Notes under the pieces: generated by a model
What the model was told of the DNA's origin: nothing
Seen by the model: only the letters and a program-made list of their open reading frames with translations
The model's database searches: none
Virus record (IMG/VR): IMGVR_UViG_3300001827_000016
Coordinates: 1 to 30,192 of that record
From: a virus
Reading direction: 5' to 3' (one strand)
DNA length: 30,192 bases
Position numbers and translations under genes: made by a program
Shown: in pieces, positions 13,378 to 20,124 of the stretch
How positions within the stretch are numbered: position 1 is the first letter of the stretch
Layout: each line of letters starts with the position of its first letter

Positions 13378-13582
13378 CGGTTAGCACTCCATTAACAGTA
13401 ATCGTTGCAGAAATAGTTATAGGCCCAAACGCACCAGCGTTCTCCGTTGACGCAACAGTCAGCGCGGTATCAATGCTTGTAGCGTTGGTACGAAAAGGAT
13501 TGGTAGTTGTGCTAGCCAACATATCCTCGTTCTTAATACCGCCGTTCTTGAACTGGTTTGTGTCAATGGTGCTAAGAGCCAT
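13370..13582 (-). CDS. Short GPIT-type fibre protein
   Basis: A 70-residue protein starting MALSTIDTNQFKNGGIKNED. After a short linker (NPFRTNATSIDTALTVASTE) comes the GPIT-type domain NAGAFGPITISATITVNGVL. Same layout as 9260-9451 (MALS opening plus GPIT end). It is the first gene of the array in transcription order and starts on the stop codon of 13582-13911. The MALS-T-I-D-x-NQF opening is one I associate with N-terminal parts of marine phage fibre proteins, so this may be a split-off fibre N-terminus. Confidence 0.65.
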   Translation of the reverse strand: MALSTIDTNQFKNGGIKNEDMLASTTTNPFRTNATSIDTALTVASTENAGAFGPITISATITVNGVLTVV

Positions 13583-13911
13583 TAGCTAATCTCCAGAATA
13601 CTCATTGTCACATCAGCGGCAGATGCCTGTGATGCTGTAACCTTCAATACATCTGATGCGTTCATAACAATCTTCTGGTCGCCGCCAACAGCCACCAAAG
13701 CAGAACCAACAGGAACAATGGCATCCTTTACAAGATACACATTGTCGCCATCATTGTTCTCTAGCTGAACGTCCACGGTAATAGAAACGGACAGAATGTT
13801 TGCCACATTCAGGCCGATGATTGTTGTTTCTGTAGCGGCAGGGCAGGTGTATATGGTAGCGGCACTCGTCCCTACTGCTGTGTCTGTAACTGTCTTAAAC
13901 GAGTTCGCCAT
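13582..13911 (-). CDS. Small beta-rich structural protein
   Basis: A 109-residue protein, FKTVTDTAVGTSAATIYTCP at the start, then ETTIIGLNVANILSVSITVD and a late segment VPVGSALVAVGGDQKIVMNA, ending MSILEIS. Alternating hydrophobic residues suggest a compact beta sandwich. I recall proteins with this 'A-T-x-I-Y-x-C-P-(A)…I-x-G-L-x-V-A-N' pattern as small virion proteins in marine phages and cyanophages. AGGATAG precedes the ATG at suitable spacing. Exact virion position unknown. Confidence 0.65.
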   Translation of the reverse strand: MANSFKTVTDTAVGTSAATIYTCPAATETTIIGLNVANILSVSITVDVQLENNDGDNVYLVKDAIVPVGSALVAVGGDQKIVMNASDVLKVTASQASAADVTMSILEIS

Positions 13912-13915
13912 GTCA

Positions 13916-14503
13916 CTATCCTAATGCTATCGCAAATGCTAAAGCCTGCGGGTCTTGCTCTGTAAAGTTTACAGCCGTACCGCTGGCATCATTATAAATC
14001 ATTTTTTCAGCAGGCATTGTACAGAATATTGTACGAGTTCCCGCCGTCCAGTTTATCTTTTCATCACCTATTGTAAGCGCAGTGTCATCTGCTAACGTAA
14101 CGGCAGTGTCCAACACAATACTTGTCTGGCTGTTCACTGTAGCAATAGTTACAACGCCGGAGATTCCAGAGCCTCTGACGCGCTGTCCCACTGTTAGAGT
14201 GCCTCCTTGCACGTTATCAACTGTAACGGCTGTAGAGGCGCTCACAGCGCCGTTAACGTCTGCTGTAATCTTTGTGCTACTGCTTTCTAGAACAGTGTCC
14301 CTAGATAGGGTTGTGCCAGACAATGTATATGTGCCTATACCGACCTCAAAGTCCGTGCCGTCAGAGCATCCATAATAGGTGGTGTTTCCATCACCTATTG
14401 TTGAAAACGCATCAAAGCCACTAACCGCACCGCCCAGAGTAAATGTTCCAGTTCCTGTGGTTGTTGTGGTTTCTTTTACACGGTCTTTGATTGTCAGTGC
14501 CAT
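13916..14503 (-). CDS. Virion structural protein with one inserted 65-residue module
   Basis: A 195-residue protein. Residues 1-79 (ALTIKDRVKETTTTTGTGTF, YYGCSDGTDFEVGIGTYT, LSRDTVLESSS) and 148-195 (INWTAGTRTIFCTMPAEKMI, ending FAIALG) resemble a small structural protein that I recall as common in marine phages. Between them, residues 80-145 are a module (ADVNGAVSASTAVTVDNVQG … LDTAVTLADDTALTI) that occurs twice in the upstream gene. The module appears to interrupt the normal run from ESSS to KINW. No Shine-Dalgarno is obvious; a GTAC palindrome lies directly before the ATG. Confidence 0.7.
   Translation of the reverse strand: MALTIKDRVKETTTTTGTGTFTLGGAVSGFDAFSTIGDGNTTYYGCSDGTDFEVGIGTYTLSGTTLSRDTVLESSSTKITADVNGAVSASTAVTVDNVQGGTLTVGQRVRGSGISGVVTIATVNSQTSIVLDTAVTLADDTALTIGDEKINWTAGTRTIFCTMPAEKMIYNDASGTAVNFTEQDPQALAFAIALG
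14069..14266 (-). repeat. 65-residue beta module, copy 3
   Basis: Encodes residues 80-145 of the structural protein: TADVNGAVSAST, then V-x-G-(S/T)GISG-x-VT, then TVNSQTSIVLDTAVTLADD. It matches copies 1 and 2 at 15017 and 14630 at protein level and partly at DNA level. Confidence 0.75.
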
Positions 14504-14517
14504 TTGTACTACCGTAC
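14504..14517. promoter_or_regulatory. GTAC palindrome-type element, copy 2
   Basis: Plus strand TTGTACTACCGTAC. On the coding strand GTACGGTAGTACAA ends directly at the ATG of the gene at 13916-14503, in the short gap between two genes. Only one base differs from copy 1. Confidence 0.4.
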
Positions 14518-14521
14518 CTTT

Positions 14522-15571
14522 TTACTTCAGCTCAACGCTTAGATTTCCACCATTAATACGGAAGATATCCCCGGATGCAATTGTTTTTGACACATCCAAT
14601 GCGCCAATAAACAAGGTATTGCTTCCGTCAAACTTGAGCCTGTCGTTATCAGAAAGGGTGACTGCGGTGTCGAGTACAATTGCGTTCTGAGATGTAACAG
14701 TGGCAACGGTAACAAGGCCGCTAATACCAGTTCCTGTAACAACATCCCCAACAGCTATTGTCCCAACATTGTTGTCAACAGCAACATTTGTTGAGGCTGA
14801 AACCGCGCCGTTTACATCTGCTGTTGCAAAGTTTGCATCAGAAATAAATGCATGGGTAACTGTGTAACTAGCAATACCGCTTGATGGAGAAAACTCAATA
14901 TTGTCATCGTTGATGACTTTTTGAGCATCAGAAATAACTGTATCTGAAACAGAGTGTGATGCGGCGGTTGTGCTTGATGTGCCACGAGTACAGCCTGTTA
15001 AGATGCTTGTTCCTGTAAATGTCAAAGCTGTGTCATCTGCAATTGTAATGGCAGTGTCGAGAACTAAAGCATTCTGACTTGTAACTGTGGCAACACGAAC
15101 TGTACCAGTAATACCAGTGCCAGTAACAACCATGCCAACAGAAATGGTTCCTGAGTTTCCATCAACAGCTAAAGATGTTGAAGATGTAACTGCACCATTT
15201 GCGTCTGCTGTAGCCGTTCCGTCTTTGCCAGCATAAGTAATAATCTCTTGGTTGATTACTACAGTGCCTGTTGCAGGAAATGCTTCCGCATCTGATAACA
15301 CCAGCTCTGTGTCTGAAGCGCCAGCCGCGACAGCCAAAGTTGTCACGGACTGCTTCCAGTCTGCGGCGGTAACTTGCTGACGAGTATAATCAGCGTCCTC
15401 TGTAAGGATACTAACTTCAGTTAGGTTGCCGTTTTCAGCATTAGATACTGCGGTAGCCAATCCTACATATATGCTATTGCCCGGCGTGGCAAAGGAAAGA
15501 GAATCGTTCTTGAACAAGTAATCAAGAACTCGTCTTTCCAGATATGTGGTTGCCGCATTTGATGTTGCCAT
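14522..15571 (-). CDS. Tail or neck structural protein with two inserted modules
   Basis: A 349-residue protein. The opening TTYLERRVLDYLFKNDSLSF and then IYVGLATAVSNAENGNLTEV is typical of a phage structural family whose N-terminus reads 'LL-x-x-F…x-YVGL-x-T'. Residues 121-185 and 250-314 are two copies of the 65-residue module (ADANGAVTSSTSLAVDGNSG…; ADVNGAVSASTNVAVDNNVG…) also present once in the next gene. Removing both leaves about 220 residues, ending TLFIGALDVSKTIASGDIFR. A strong AAGGAG precedes the ATG. Structural role is likely; position in the virion uncertain. Confidence 0.7.
   Translation of the reverse strand: MATSNAATTYLERRVLDYLFKNDSLSFATPGNSIYVGLATAVSNAENGNLTEVSILTEDADYTRQQVTAADWKQSVTTLAVAAGASDTELVLSDAEAFPATGTVVINQEIITYAGKDGTATADANGAVTSSTSLAVDGNSGTISVGMVVTGTGITGTVRVATVTSQNALVLDTAITIADDTALTFTGTSILTGCTRGTSSTTAASHSVSDTVISDAQKVINDDNIEFSPSSGIASYTVTHAFISDANFATADVNGAVSASTNVAVDNNVGTIAVGDVVTGTGISGLVTVATVTSQNAIVLDTAVTLSDNDRLKFDGSNTLFIGALDVSKTIASGDIFRINGGNLSVELK
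14630..14824 (-). repeat. 65-residue beta module, copy 2
   Basis: Encodes residues 250-314 of the structural protein, with VVTGTGISGLVTVATVTSQN and AIVLDTAVTLSDND. The DNA shares long stretches with copy 1, for example around the VTSQNA-(L/I)-VLDTA codons. Confidence 0.75.
15017..15211 (-). repeat. 65-residue beta module, copy 1
   Basis: Encodes residues 121-185 of the structural protein, with VVTGTGITGTVRVATVTSQN and ALVLDTAITIADDTALTF. First in transcription order of the three copies. Confidence 0.75.
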
Positions 15572-15581
15572 CTTTTACTCC

Positions 15582-16259
15582 TTATGAGCGGGGTCTTGTG
15601 GGTAGACCCTGCCTATATGCGTCATCATTTTCTCTTGCTTCTGCAAGGTCTTTCAGGCGTGAAAGAGCCTCTTGGAAGCGCCCTTCATACATAGCTATAA
15701 CATCCTGTTCGCCTTTCATATAAATATACGCTTCTATTAGCGAACCGTATAGTAGGGCGTTAGACGCATATTGACTTAGCCATGTATATTCGTTGTTAGT
15801 CCCGGCTGTCAGACTTGCGGGTCTATAATAATAGTGAAGCTCAACTCCGTAGTTCTGGTCTGGTGTCGGGCCTAAAATAAAGTTTGCCTGCACATTACCA
15901 GCCCCAGCAGTGGCTGTGGCGTCAAAGAAACCATAATACTTAGGAAGAGCTTGCGTGGTTTGCGCTGGGTATGCCTCACGGATGAAGTTCACATCCTTCT
16001 CAATCAGGAACCCCTCATTGCCTGAATCAGTAATAAACATTGAGAACGGGGCTAGAAAGTCGCTTGGCGTGGAAAGATATTCATTACCAGCGGTAAGAGT
16101 GGATGTCGCGTTCTTGCGGAAGTTTTCTAAGTCAACATTGACCAGAATGCGGTCTTCGGCTGAACGAATAAAAACAGGCAGATTCGTTACGAAGCCTGTT
16201 TCGTCATTCTCTGTGAAGTCTTGTATCGCTTGTTTAAGCTCTCCAAATGTAAAAGACAT
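15582..16259 (-). CDS. Neck adaptor protein (SU10-adaptor-like)
   Basis: A 225-residue protein. It starts SFTFGELKQAIQDFTENDET and contains FIRSAEDRILVNVDLENFRK, then LSTPSDFLAPFSMFITDSGN, an aromatic segment VELHYYYRPASLT, and a helical end (YGSLIEAYIYMKGEQDVIAM, FQEALSRLKDLAEARENDD). The two-part layout (N-terminal helix plus beta, C-terminal helix with …YEGRFQEAL) resembles adaptor proteins at the portal-tail joint, such as the phage SU10 adaptor family. GAGGATTAG precedes the ATG. Its place beside gp4-like and tail genes agrees. Confidence 0.65.
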   Translation of the reverse strand: MSFTFGELKQAIQDFTENDETGFVTNLPVFIRSAEDRILVNVDLENFRKNATSTLTAGNEYLSTPSDFLAPFSMFITDSGNEGFLIEKDVNFIREAYPAQTTQALPKYYGFFDATATAGAGNVQANFILGPTPDQNYGVELHYYYRPASLTAGTNNEYTWLSQYASNALLYGSLIEAYIYMKGEQDVIAMYEGRFQEALSRLKDLAEARENDDAYRQGLPTRPRS

Positions 16260-16266
16260 CTAATCC

Positions 16267-16782
16267 TCACGCCAAAGGTGTTACAGGGCCTGCACTAGCA
16301 AGCGAACCGCCACCGCTTAAATTACCCACAGAGGCAGTGCCGGATACGGTCACTGTATATGAGTCATTGTTAACCTTTGTAATGCTATACCCCGTAGAAA
16401 GTTCCATATCACTTTTTGTGATGCCGTCAAACGGGTCAACATTACGAAACCTCACAGTGTCGCCTGTATCACGACCATGATTGATTTCTTTTATAGTTAT
16501 AACACTTGAACCTGATGCTCCGGTAGTGAATGGGTTATTACCCAATAACGCTACAGCATCAGGCTCTGTTCTGTCTGGCCTTGCGTCCCTCACAGACTGA
16601 GGGTCGTTTATGCGAAGCCTGCCAAGAAAGTTCTGAGGGTGGTCTGTGTCGGCAACATCTCTGCCAACACGAAGACCAGTCTTAACGCCATTACGCACCT
16701 CTGCAACGAGTTCAGTTAACTTGTATCTAAACCCTGTCTTGTCGCAGATGCCGTAGGCATATTTCCCTCTAGCAATAGTCAT
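16267..16782 (-). CDS. Structural protein with NHG-type beta module
   Basis: A 171-residue protein. Residues 1-80 (ARGKYAYGICDKTGFRYKLT, then VGRDVADTDHPQNFLGRLRI) are a conserved marine-phage opening; single C-D and H-P pairs hint at, but do not prove, metal binding. Residues 91-159 are a beta module with EINHGRDTGDTVRFRNV and LSTGYSITKVNNDSYTVTVS, related to the insert in the gp10-like protein at 592-2481. The end is Gly/Ala-rich. It lies between the LysM-containing basic gene and the adaptor gene. Virion protein likely; exact role unknown. Confidence 0.65.
   Translation of the reverse strand: MTIARGKYAYGICDKTGFRYKLTELVAEVRNGVKTGLRVGRDVADTDHPQNFLGRLRINDPQSVRDARPDRTEPDAVALLGNNPFTTGASGSSVITIKEINHGRDTGDTVRFRNVDPFDGITKSDMELSTGYSITKVNNDSYTVTVSGTASVGNLSGGGSLASAGPVTPLA
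16306..16512 (-). repeat. Inserted beta module, copy in the 171-residue protein
   Basis: Encodes residues 91-159. The NHG, D-x-V-x-F, Y-x-(I/V)-T-(K/N)-V and Y-x-(V/I) positions align with the copy at 1951-2157. Similarity is at protein level only. Confidence 0.5.
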
Positions 16783-16785
16783 CTA

Positions 16786-17979
16786 TTAACCACAGCGACC
16801 AAAGCGCTTCCCTTTTGTTGCCGCGCCAGCGCCGCGAACCATGCCGCCACCAGCGTATCTTTTCATTTGACCACCTTTCTTTGCGGCAATGTCATTTGAA
16901 GGAATTGCTGGGCGTGGCTTTTTGGCTCTTGAGTCAATTTTCTTTGCGGCGCTTTTTGCCACTTTATTAGCAGATGTTCCGAGCCTGACTGCTGGCGAAG
17001 AACTCAACGCCATGTTTTTTGTTGCGTCAATTGCTTTACTGCCTGCATTTTTAATTTTTGCTGTTGTGGCGTTATTTTGTTTTTTTTGAGACGCTGTCAT
17101 GCGGCTTCTTGCTCTGTTTTTGGCCGCCTCAAACCCAGACTGCTTTTCTTTTAGAGCATTTGCTTTTTTAGTATTGGGAGAAGTGCGACCAGCCATGTCC
17201 TTTTGTTGCATTTGAGCAGTTCTTGTGAAAGCTCTATTAGCCCGCTTATCCTTAGAGCGAAGCATATTCATTTCAGTCTGGGTCATGCCTTCATAAGGAT
17301 TTTTAGATTTAGAGCCAGCTTGCAAGGAAACTGTTTTGCCCTTTTTAGTAACTGGTGGAACTTTAATCTTTTGGCCAATACGAATTTGGTTGGCGTTCTT
17401 AATGCTTGGATTGGCCGCCAATAAAGACTTTAGAGTAATGCCCTTGTCTTTTGCAATTTGAGATAAGGTCATCCCCTTTTCTACTGTTACAGGACCACCT
17501 TTTTTCATTTCCTTTGCTTTTTTAGCCATTTTATTCAACCTCTTTGTGGCTTGTGGATTCTCTTTTAGAGTCTTATTAAATGCCCTTCTCTTGAGAGTAA
17601 CGCTGTTTTTAGCTGGGTCATTTAGAGTGCCTTTGCCGCTTTCAGGGGCGAGAAAGTTTGCATCTCTTACATTTTCCTCAAACTTTTCCTTCATTGCCTT
17701 TCTTAGCGGCTTGGGTGTTGGCACTTTCTTTTTTGCTTCTCCGCCACTATTTTTCCTCGCAACGCCTTTGCCCTCTGCGTTCATTGGGTGCTTGGGGTCA
17801 GCCTTGTGGCTATACCCATGCTTCTTTCTATAATCTGCGAATGCTTTAGATTTGCTAATTGGCGTTGGCACTTTCCCGCCAGACTTCTTTTTAACTGGCT
17901 TCATGCCAAGCAACTTCTGTGTAACCTTTGGGATTGGCTTGGACTTAATAGTCCCCTTTTTGGTTTCGTATTTTGGCAT
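16786..17979 (-). CDS. Large basic virion-type protein with central LysM domain
   Basis: A 397-residue protein dominated by Lys, with Ala, Arg, Ser and Gly. Residues 164-208 form a LysM domain (VTVEKGMTLSQIAKDKGITL, SLLAANPSIKNANQIRIGQK, ending IKVP), a peptidoglycan-binding fold. The flanks are low-complexity basic segments with repeated K-x-GG patches (KKKSGGK, RKNSGGE, MKKGGP, AKKGGQ). The end RYAGGGMVRGAGAATKGKRF is followed by GRCG. A strong AGGAGG precedes the ATG. LysM suggests contact with the cell wall during entry or exit; the basic flanks suggest binding to DNA or membrane. No lytic catalytic domain is visible, so this is not a complete lysin. Confidence 0.75.
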   Translation of the reverse strand: MPKYETKKGTIKSKPIPKVTQKLLGMKPVKKKSGGKVPTPISKSKAFADYRKKHGYSHKADPKHPMNAEGKGVARKNSGGEAKKKVPTPKPLRKAMKEKFEENVRDANFLAPESGKGTLNDPAKNSVTLKRRAFNKTLKENPQATKRLNKMAKKAKEMKKGGPVTVEKGMTLSQIAKDKGITLKSLLAANPSIKNANQIRIGQKIKVPPVTKKGKTVSLQAGSKSKNPYEGMTQTEMNMLRSKDKRANRAFTRTAQMQQKDMAGRTSPNTKKANALKEKQSGFEAAKNRARSRMTASQKKQNNATTAKIKNAGSKAIDATKNMALSSSPAVRLGTSANKVAKSAAKKIDSRAKKPRPAIPSNDIAAKKGGQMKRYAGGGMVRGAGAATKGKRFGRCG

Positions 17980-17980
17980 A

Positions 17981-18658
17981 TTAGCCTCCTAAGTAAAACG
18001 TGTCGTATGGCACGAACTTGATTGACGATGAGTCTGAGTCTTCCCCGGCCGCTAATTCAAACTGGAACTCATACTCTTGTTTAAGCGGAGCCACACGAGC
18101 CGCCACTTCAGGTTTTTTCATGGCGATATAATACGCCAACCCAGCCACCAAACACGGAACAAATCTTGGCGGCACATCAGCACTTGACCCTATCCCAGAC
18201 GAGACGCCAGAGATTCCGCGAAGGCGGAAATACGATAGAGTATATGTGCTAACATCTGGCACAGGCCAGAGCGTAACATTGACAGCCGTTGCTTGACGGT
18301 CAACATAAATTTGAGAGGGGCGTCCTTCAGTGTTTTTAGCCGCTTGTTGAGCATAGGTAGAAACACTGATACGCTCGACATTCGTATCAATCTGATTCGT
18401 GCCTGAACCCGTCCTAATTTGGTGTTCAATGAGGTCAATAGTGTCCGCAGGCATACTGTAAGTTGCCGTGCCTGCTGTAAGAGATATAGTGCCACTGTCA
18501 ATGGTCCAGAGATTAAGGCCACGGTTCTGCCACTCCAAAGTCAATAGGTTGAGACTACGCCTCGCTGTCTTGAGGTCATAGCCAGTTGTCATTTGAAGCC
18601 CAGCACGTTCAAACGCTTCTTCAAAAATTTCTGGTAAGTCTGGTGTTACTACAGCCAT
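17981..18658 (-). CDS. P22 gp4-like head-completion / tail adaptor protein
   Basis: A 225-residue protein. It opens PDLPEIFEEAFERAGLQMTT, then YDLKTARRSLNLLTLEWQNR and GLNLWTIDSGTISLTAGTAT, followed by YSMPADTIDLIEHQIRTGSG. The helical start with LNLL-x-x-(E)WQN-R-G-x-N-LWTI, then a beta region and a C-terminal helix (LVAGLAYYIAMKKPEVAARV) is typical of the gp4-like tail adaptor family of short-tailed phages. These proteins sit at the portal-tail junction. Start and stop overlap or abut neighbours. No murein hydrolase motif is seen here. Confidence 0.7.
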   Translation of the reverse strand: MAVVTPDLPEIFEEAFERAGLQMTTGYDLKTARRSLNLLTLEWQNRGLNLWTIDSGTISLTAGTATYSMPADTIDLIEHQIRTGSGTNQIDTNVERISVSTYAQQAAKNTEGRPSQIYVDRQATAVNVTLWPVPDVSTYTLSYFRLRGISGVSSGIGSSADVPPRFVPCLVAGLAYYIAMKKPEVAARVAPLKQEYEFQFELAAGEDSDSSSIKFVPYDTFYLGG

Positions 18659-18918
18659 TACTTAACCTTTCTGTGCCGCTTCACTTTAGCTCGTATCTTT
18701 TTAGGCTGTTTGGCGAATTGCTTACCAGCCTTAGTTGCTTTTCGTTTAGCACGGGTTGTCGCCGCGTACTCTTTCGCTGATAGGGCTTTGATGGCCTTCT
18801 CAGGTAAATATCTTTCCCCGGTAGCTTTTGGACCCTGTGTCGATGGCTTACCACTCTTGGTCCTCCATTTTTGCTTTGTCCAAGCCTTCAGGCTTTTTTG
18901 AGACTTTTTAAGTGCCAC
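18658..18918 (-). CDS. Very basic small protein, conserved in marine phages
   Basis: An 86-residue protein, almost half Lys, Arg and Ala. Recognisable parts are KKSQKSLKAWTKQKWRTKSG, GERYLPEKAIKALSAKEYAA and TTRAKRKATKAGKQFAKQPK. I recall close relatives in marine phages and cyanophages, usually without an assigned function. The start is GTG at 18918, 11 bases inside the preceding coiled-coil gene. High positive charge suggests DNA or RNA binding, possibly packaging or ejection; this is inference. Confidence 0.7.
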   Translation of the reverse strand: MALKKSQKSLKAWTKQKWRTKSGKPSTQGPKATGERYLPEKAIKALSAKEYAATTRAKRKATKAGKQFAKQPKKIRAKVKRHRKVK

Positions 18919-19363
18919 TAGATACCGCCCATACTATAAAAATCATTATAGCACCGAAAATACCAACACCCAAGGTTGCTAGTACCATCGTTATAAATTC
19001 TTCTATTTGTTGTTTTCTTTTCTCTAATTGCTCTTGTCTTTCTTTTCTTATCTGGCCCTGCAACTTTATAAGTTCCTGCCAAGCACTGACACCATAATTC
19101 CACTGTATAAAGTTACGCAATTCCTCTTCCATCTTTTTGGCTTTTTTGAGTGCCGCAAATGTTTCTAGCGCCTCTTCCTCAACAGAACCAAACATCCTTC
19201 TTCTTGACTTTGCCTTGTCGTGTCCCTCTTTTACCGCATTAATCGCGTTCATCCAGCGGCCAACATCTTTCGACATTGACTCCACTTCTCTGCCCATCTG
19301 AAAGCCTTTCACAATAGCTGAATAAGCAGTTGAGGCGATGCTGATTGCTGAAATCGGGTCCAT
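18908..19363 (-). CDS. Coiled-coil protein with C-terminal membrane anchor
   Basis: A 151-residue protein. The N-terminal 60 residues (PISAISIASTAYSAIVKGFQ, then SKDVGRWMNAINAVKEGHDK) are helical; residues about 65-122 are a charged helix (LKKAKKMEEELRNFIQWNYG, LQGQIRKERQEQLEKRKQQI), likely coiled coil. Residues about 126-147 are a clear transmembrane helix (ITMVLATLGVGIFGAIMIFI followed by VWAV). The tail-anchored form suggests an inner-membrane function such as lysis control or a DNA-entry component. Neighbours are virion-type basic proteins. Family not recognised with confidence. Confidence 0.65.
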   Translation of the reverse strand: MDPISAISIASTAYSAIVKGFQMGREVESMSKDVGRWMNAINAVKEGHDKAKSRRRMFGSVEEEALETFAALKKAKKMEEELRNFIQWNYGVSAWQELIKLQGQIRKERQEQLEKRKQQIEEFITMVLATLGVGIFGAIMIFIVWAVSSGT

Positions 19364-19393
19364 TTATAATCATCCGTACTCTCCCTGTTGAGA

Positions 19394-19933
19394 CTAGTCT
19401 CTGTATCCGCCGCCAGCTTTTTTATAAGCAGACGCCAACATTTGCGCTTTTCTCGCACTCCACTGGTTTGGGGCGCCGCCTTTTCCGCCAGCTTTAATTT
19501 GGTTGAACAGTCTTTTACGCAAAGATGGGTTTGTATAATTTCCTGCTTGATTGACCTTTGACTTTGCTTTGCCACCGGACTTCATGTTTTTTGCTTTATT
19601 ACGCACTTTAAATCTTTCTAAGTGCATCTGAAGATTGCTTGACAGTCTTGTTTTTGGGTTTTTGAAGGCCTCTATTGCGGCCTGACGATTTGACGCCGCT
19701 GTTGCCCCCACGTTTGCAACTTGCTTGGGTGTTTTAGGGGCGGTGGTTGTTTTGCCGCCAGATGTAAAAGAAAGGGCCTTGCCCTTCCTTGTGTAAGACC
19801 CCTTCCCCTTTTTTGGCTTTACTACCTTAGACTTAAATTTTGGGTCAGACAGGCTCTTGGCCACAGGGTTGCCGCCCCTCTTTAAGGCTATTGGTTTTTT
19901 GCGCTTGGCGCACATTGTCTTTGCGGCTTTCAT
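19394..19933 (-). CDS. Basic virion-type protein with conserved C-terminal domain
   Basis: A 179-residue protein starting MKAAKTMCAKRKKPIALKRG. It is Lys/Arg/Gly-rich with K-x-GG patches (ALKRGGNP, SFTSGGKT, NMKSGGKA). The C-terminal 45 residues (NYTNPSLRKRLFNQIKAGGK, then GGAPNQWSARKAQMLASAYK) form the conserved part that I recall from marine phage and cyanophage proteins. Start chosen at ATG 19933: AAGGAG lies seven bases ahead and the ATG overlaps the previous stop as ATGA; the ATG at 19939 is too close to the ribosome site. Role unknown; DNA-associated virion protein is a guess. Confidence 0.7.
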   Translation of the reverse strand: MKAAKTMCAKRKKPIALKRGGNPVAKSLSDPKFKSKVVKPKKGKGSYTRKGKALSFTSGGKTTTAPKTPKQVANVGATAASNRQAAIEAFKNPKTRLSSNLQMHLERFKVRNKAKNMKSGGKAKSKVNQAGNYTNPSLRKRLFNQIKAGGKGGAPNQWSARKAQMLASAYKKAGGGYRD

Positions 19934-20124
19934 GCACATTCTCCTTGACAGCAATCATGTATAACTTGGTCGCATGTCACACATTGCTCATGCCCGTGAA
20001 CAAAAACAGTTTTTAAGTCTTCACCACATCTTGGGCATTTTTTACAATGAACCCTCATTTTTGTTTTTTTATCACTGGTTTTGCCAATAGGCATTGCGAA
20101 CCCGCTAGAACCTGAAACATACAT
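19930..20124 (-). CDS. Small zinc-ribbon protein
   Basis: A 64-residue protein. Residues about 26-60 carry cysteine pairs in HCKKCPRCGEDLKTVF and HGHEQCVTCDQVIHDCCQGE: C-x2-C-P-x-C-G, then C-x2-C and C-C. This is a zinc-ribbon type fold. The N-terminal 25 residues are polar and basic. It lies next to the HNH-like protein upstream and the basic protein downstream, with an ATGA overlap to the latter. Possible roles are DNA or RNA binding or a metal-stabilised structural part; nothing visible decides between them. Confidence 0.65.
   Translation of the reverse strand: MYVSGSSGFAMPIGKTSDKKTKMRVHCKKCPRCGEDLKTVFVHGHEQCVTCDQVIHDCCQGECA

Noticed and set aside
2489-13911. Diversity-generating retroelement for the fibre array
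   Set aside because: No reverse transcriptase, no template/variable repeat pair and no adenine-specific substitution pattern visible in this window.
16786-17979. Endolysin
   Set aside because: LysM is present, but there is no amidase, glycosidase, peptidase or transglycosylase motif in the chain.
19404-19413. Ten-base palindrome at the end of the basic protein gene
   Set aside because: AGACTAGTCT is short, has no T tract and no second copy; probably chance.
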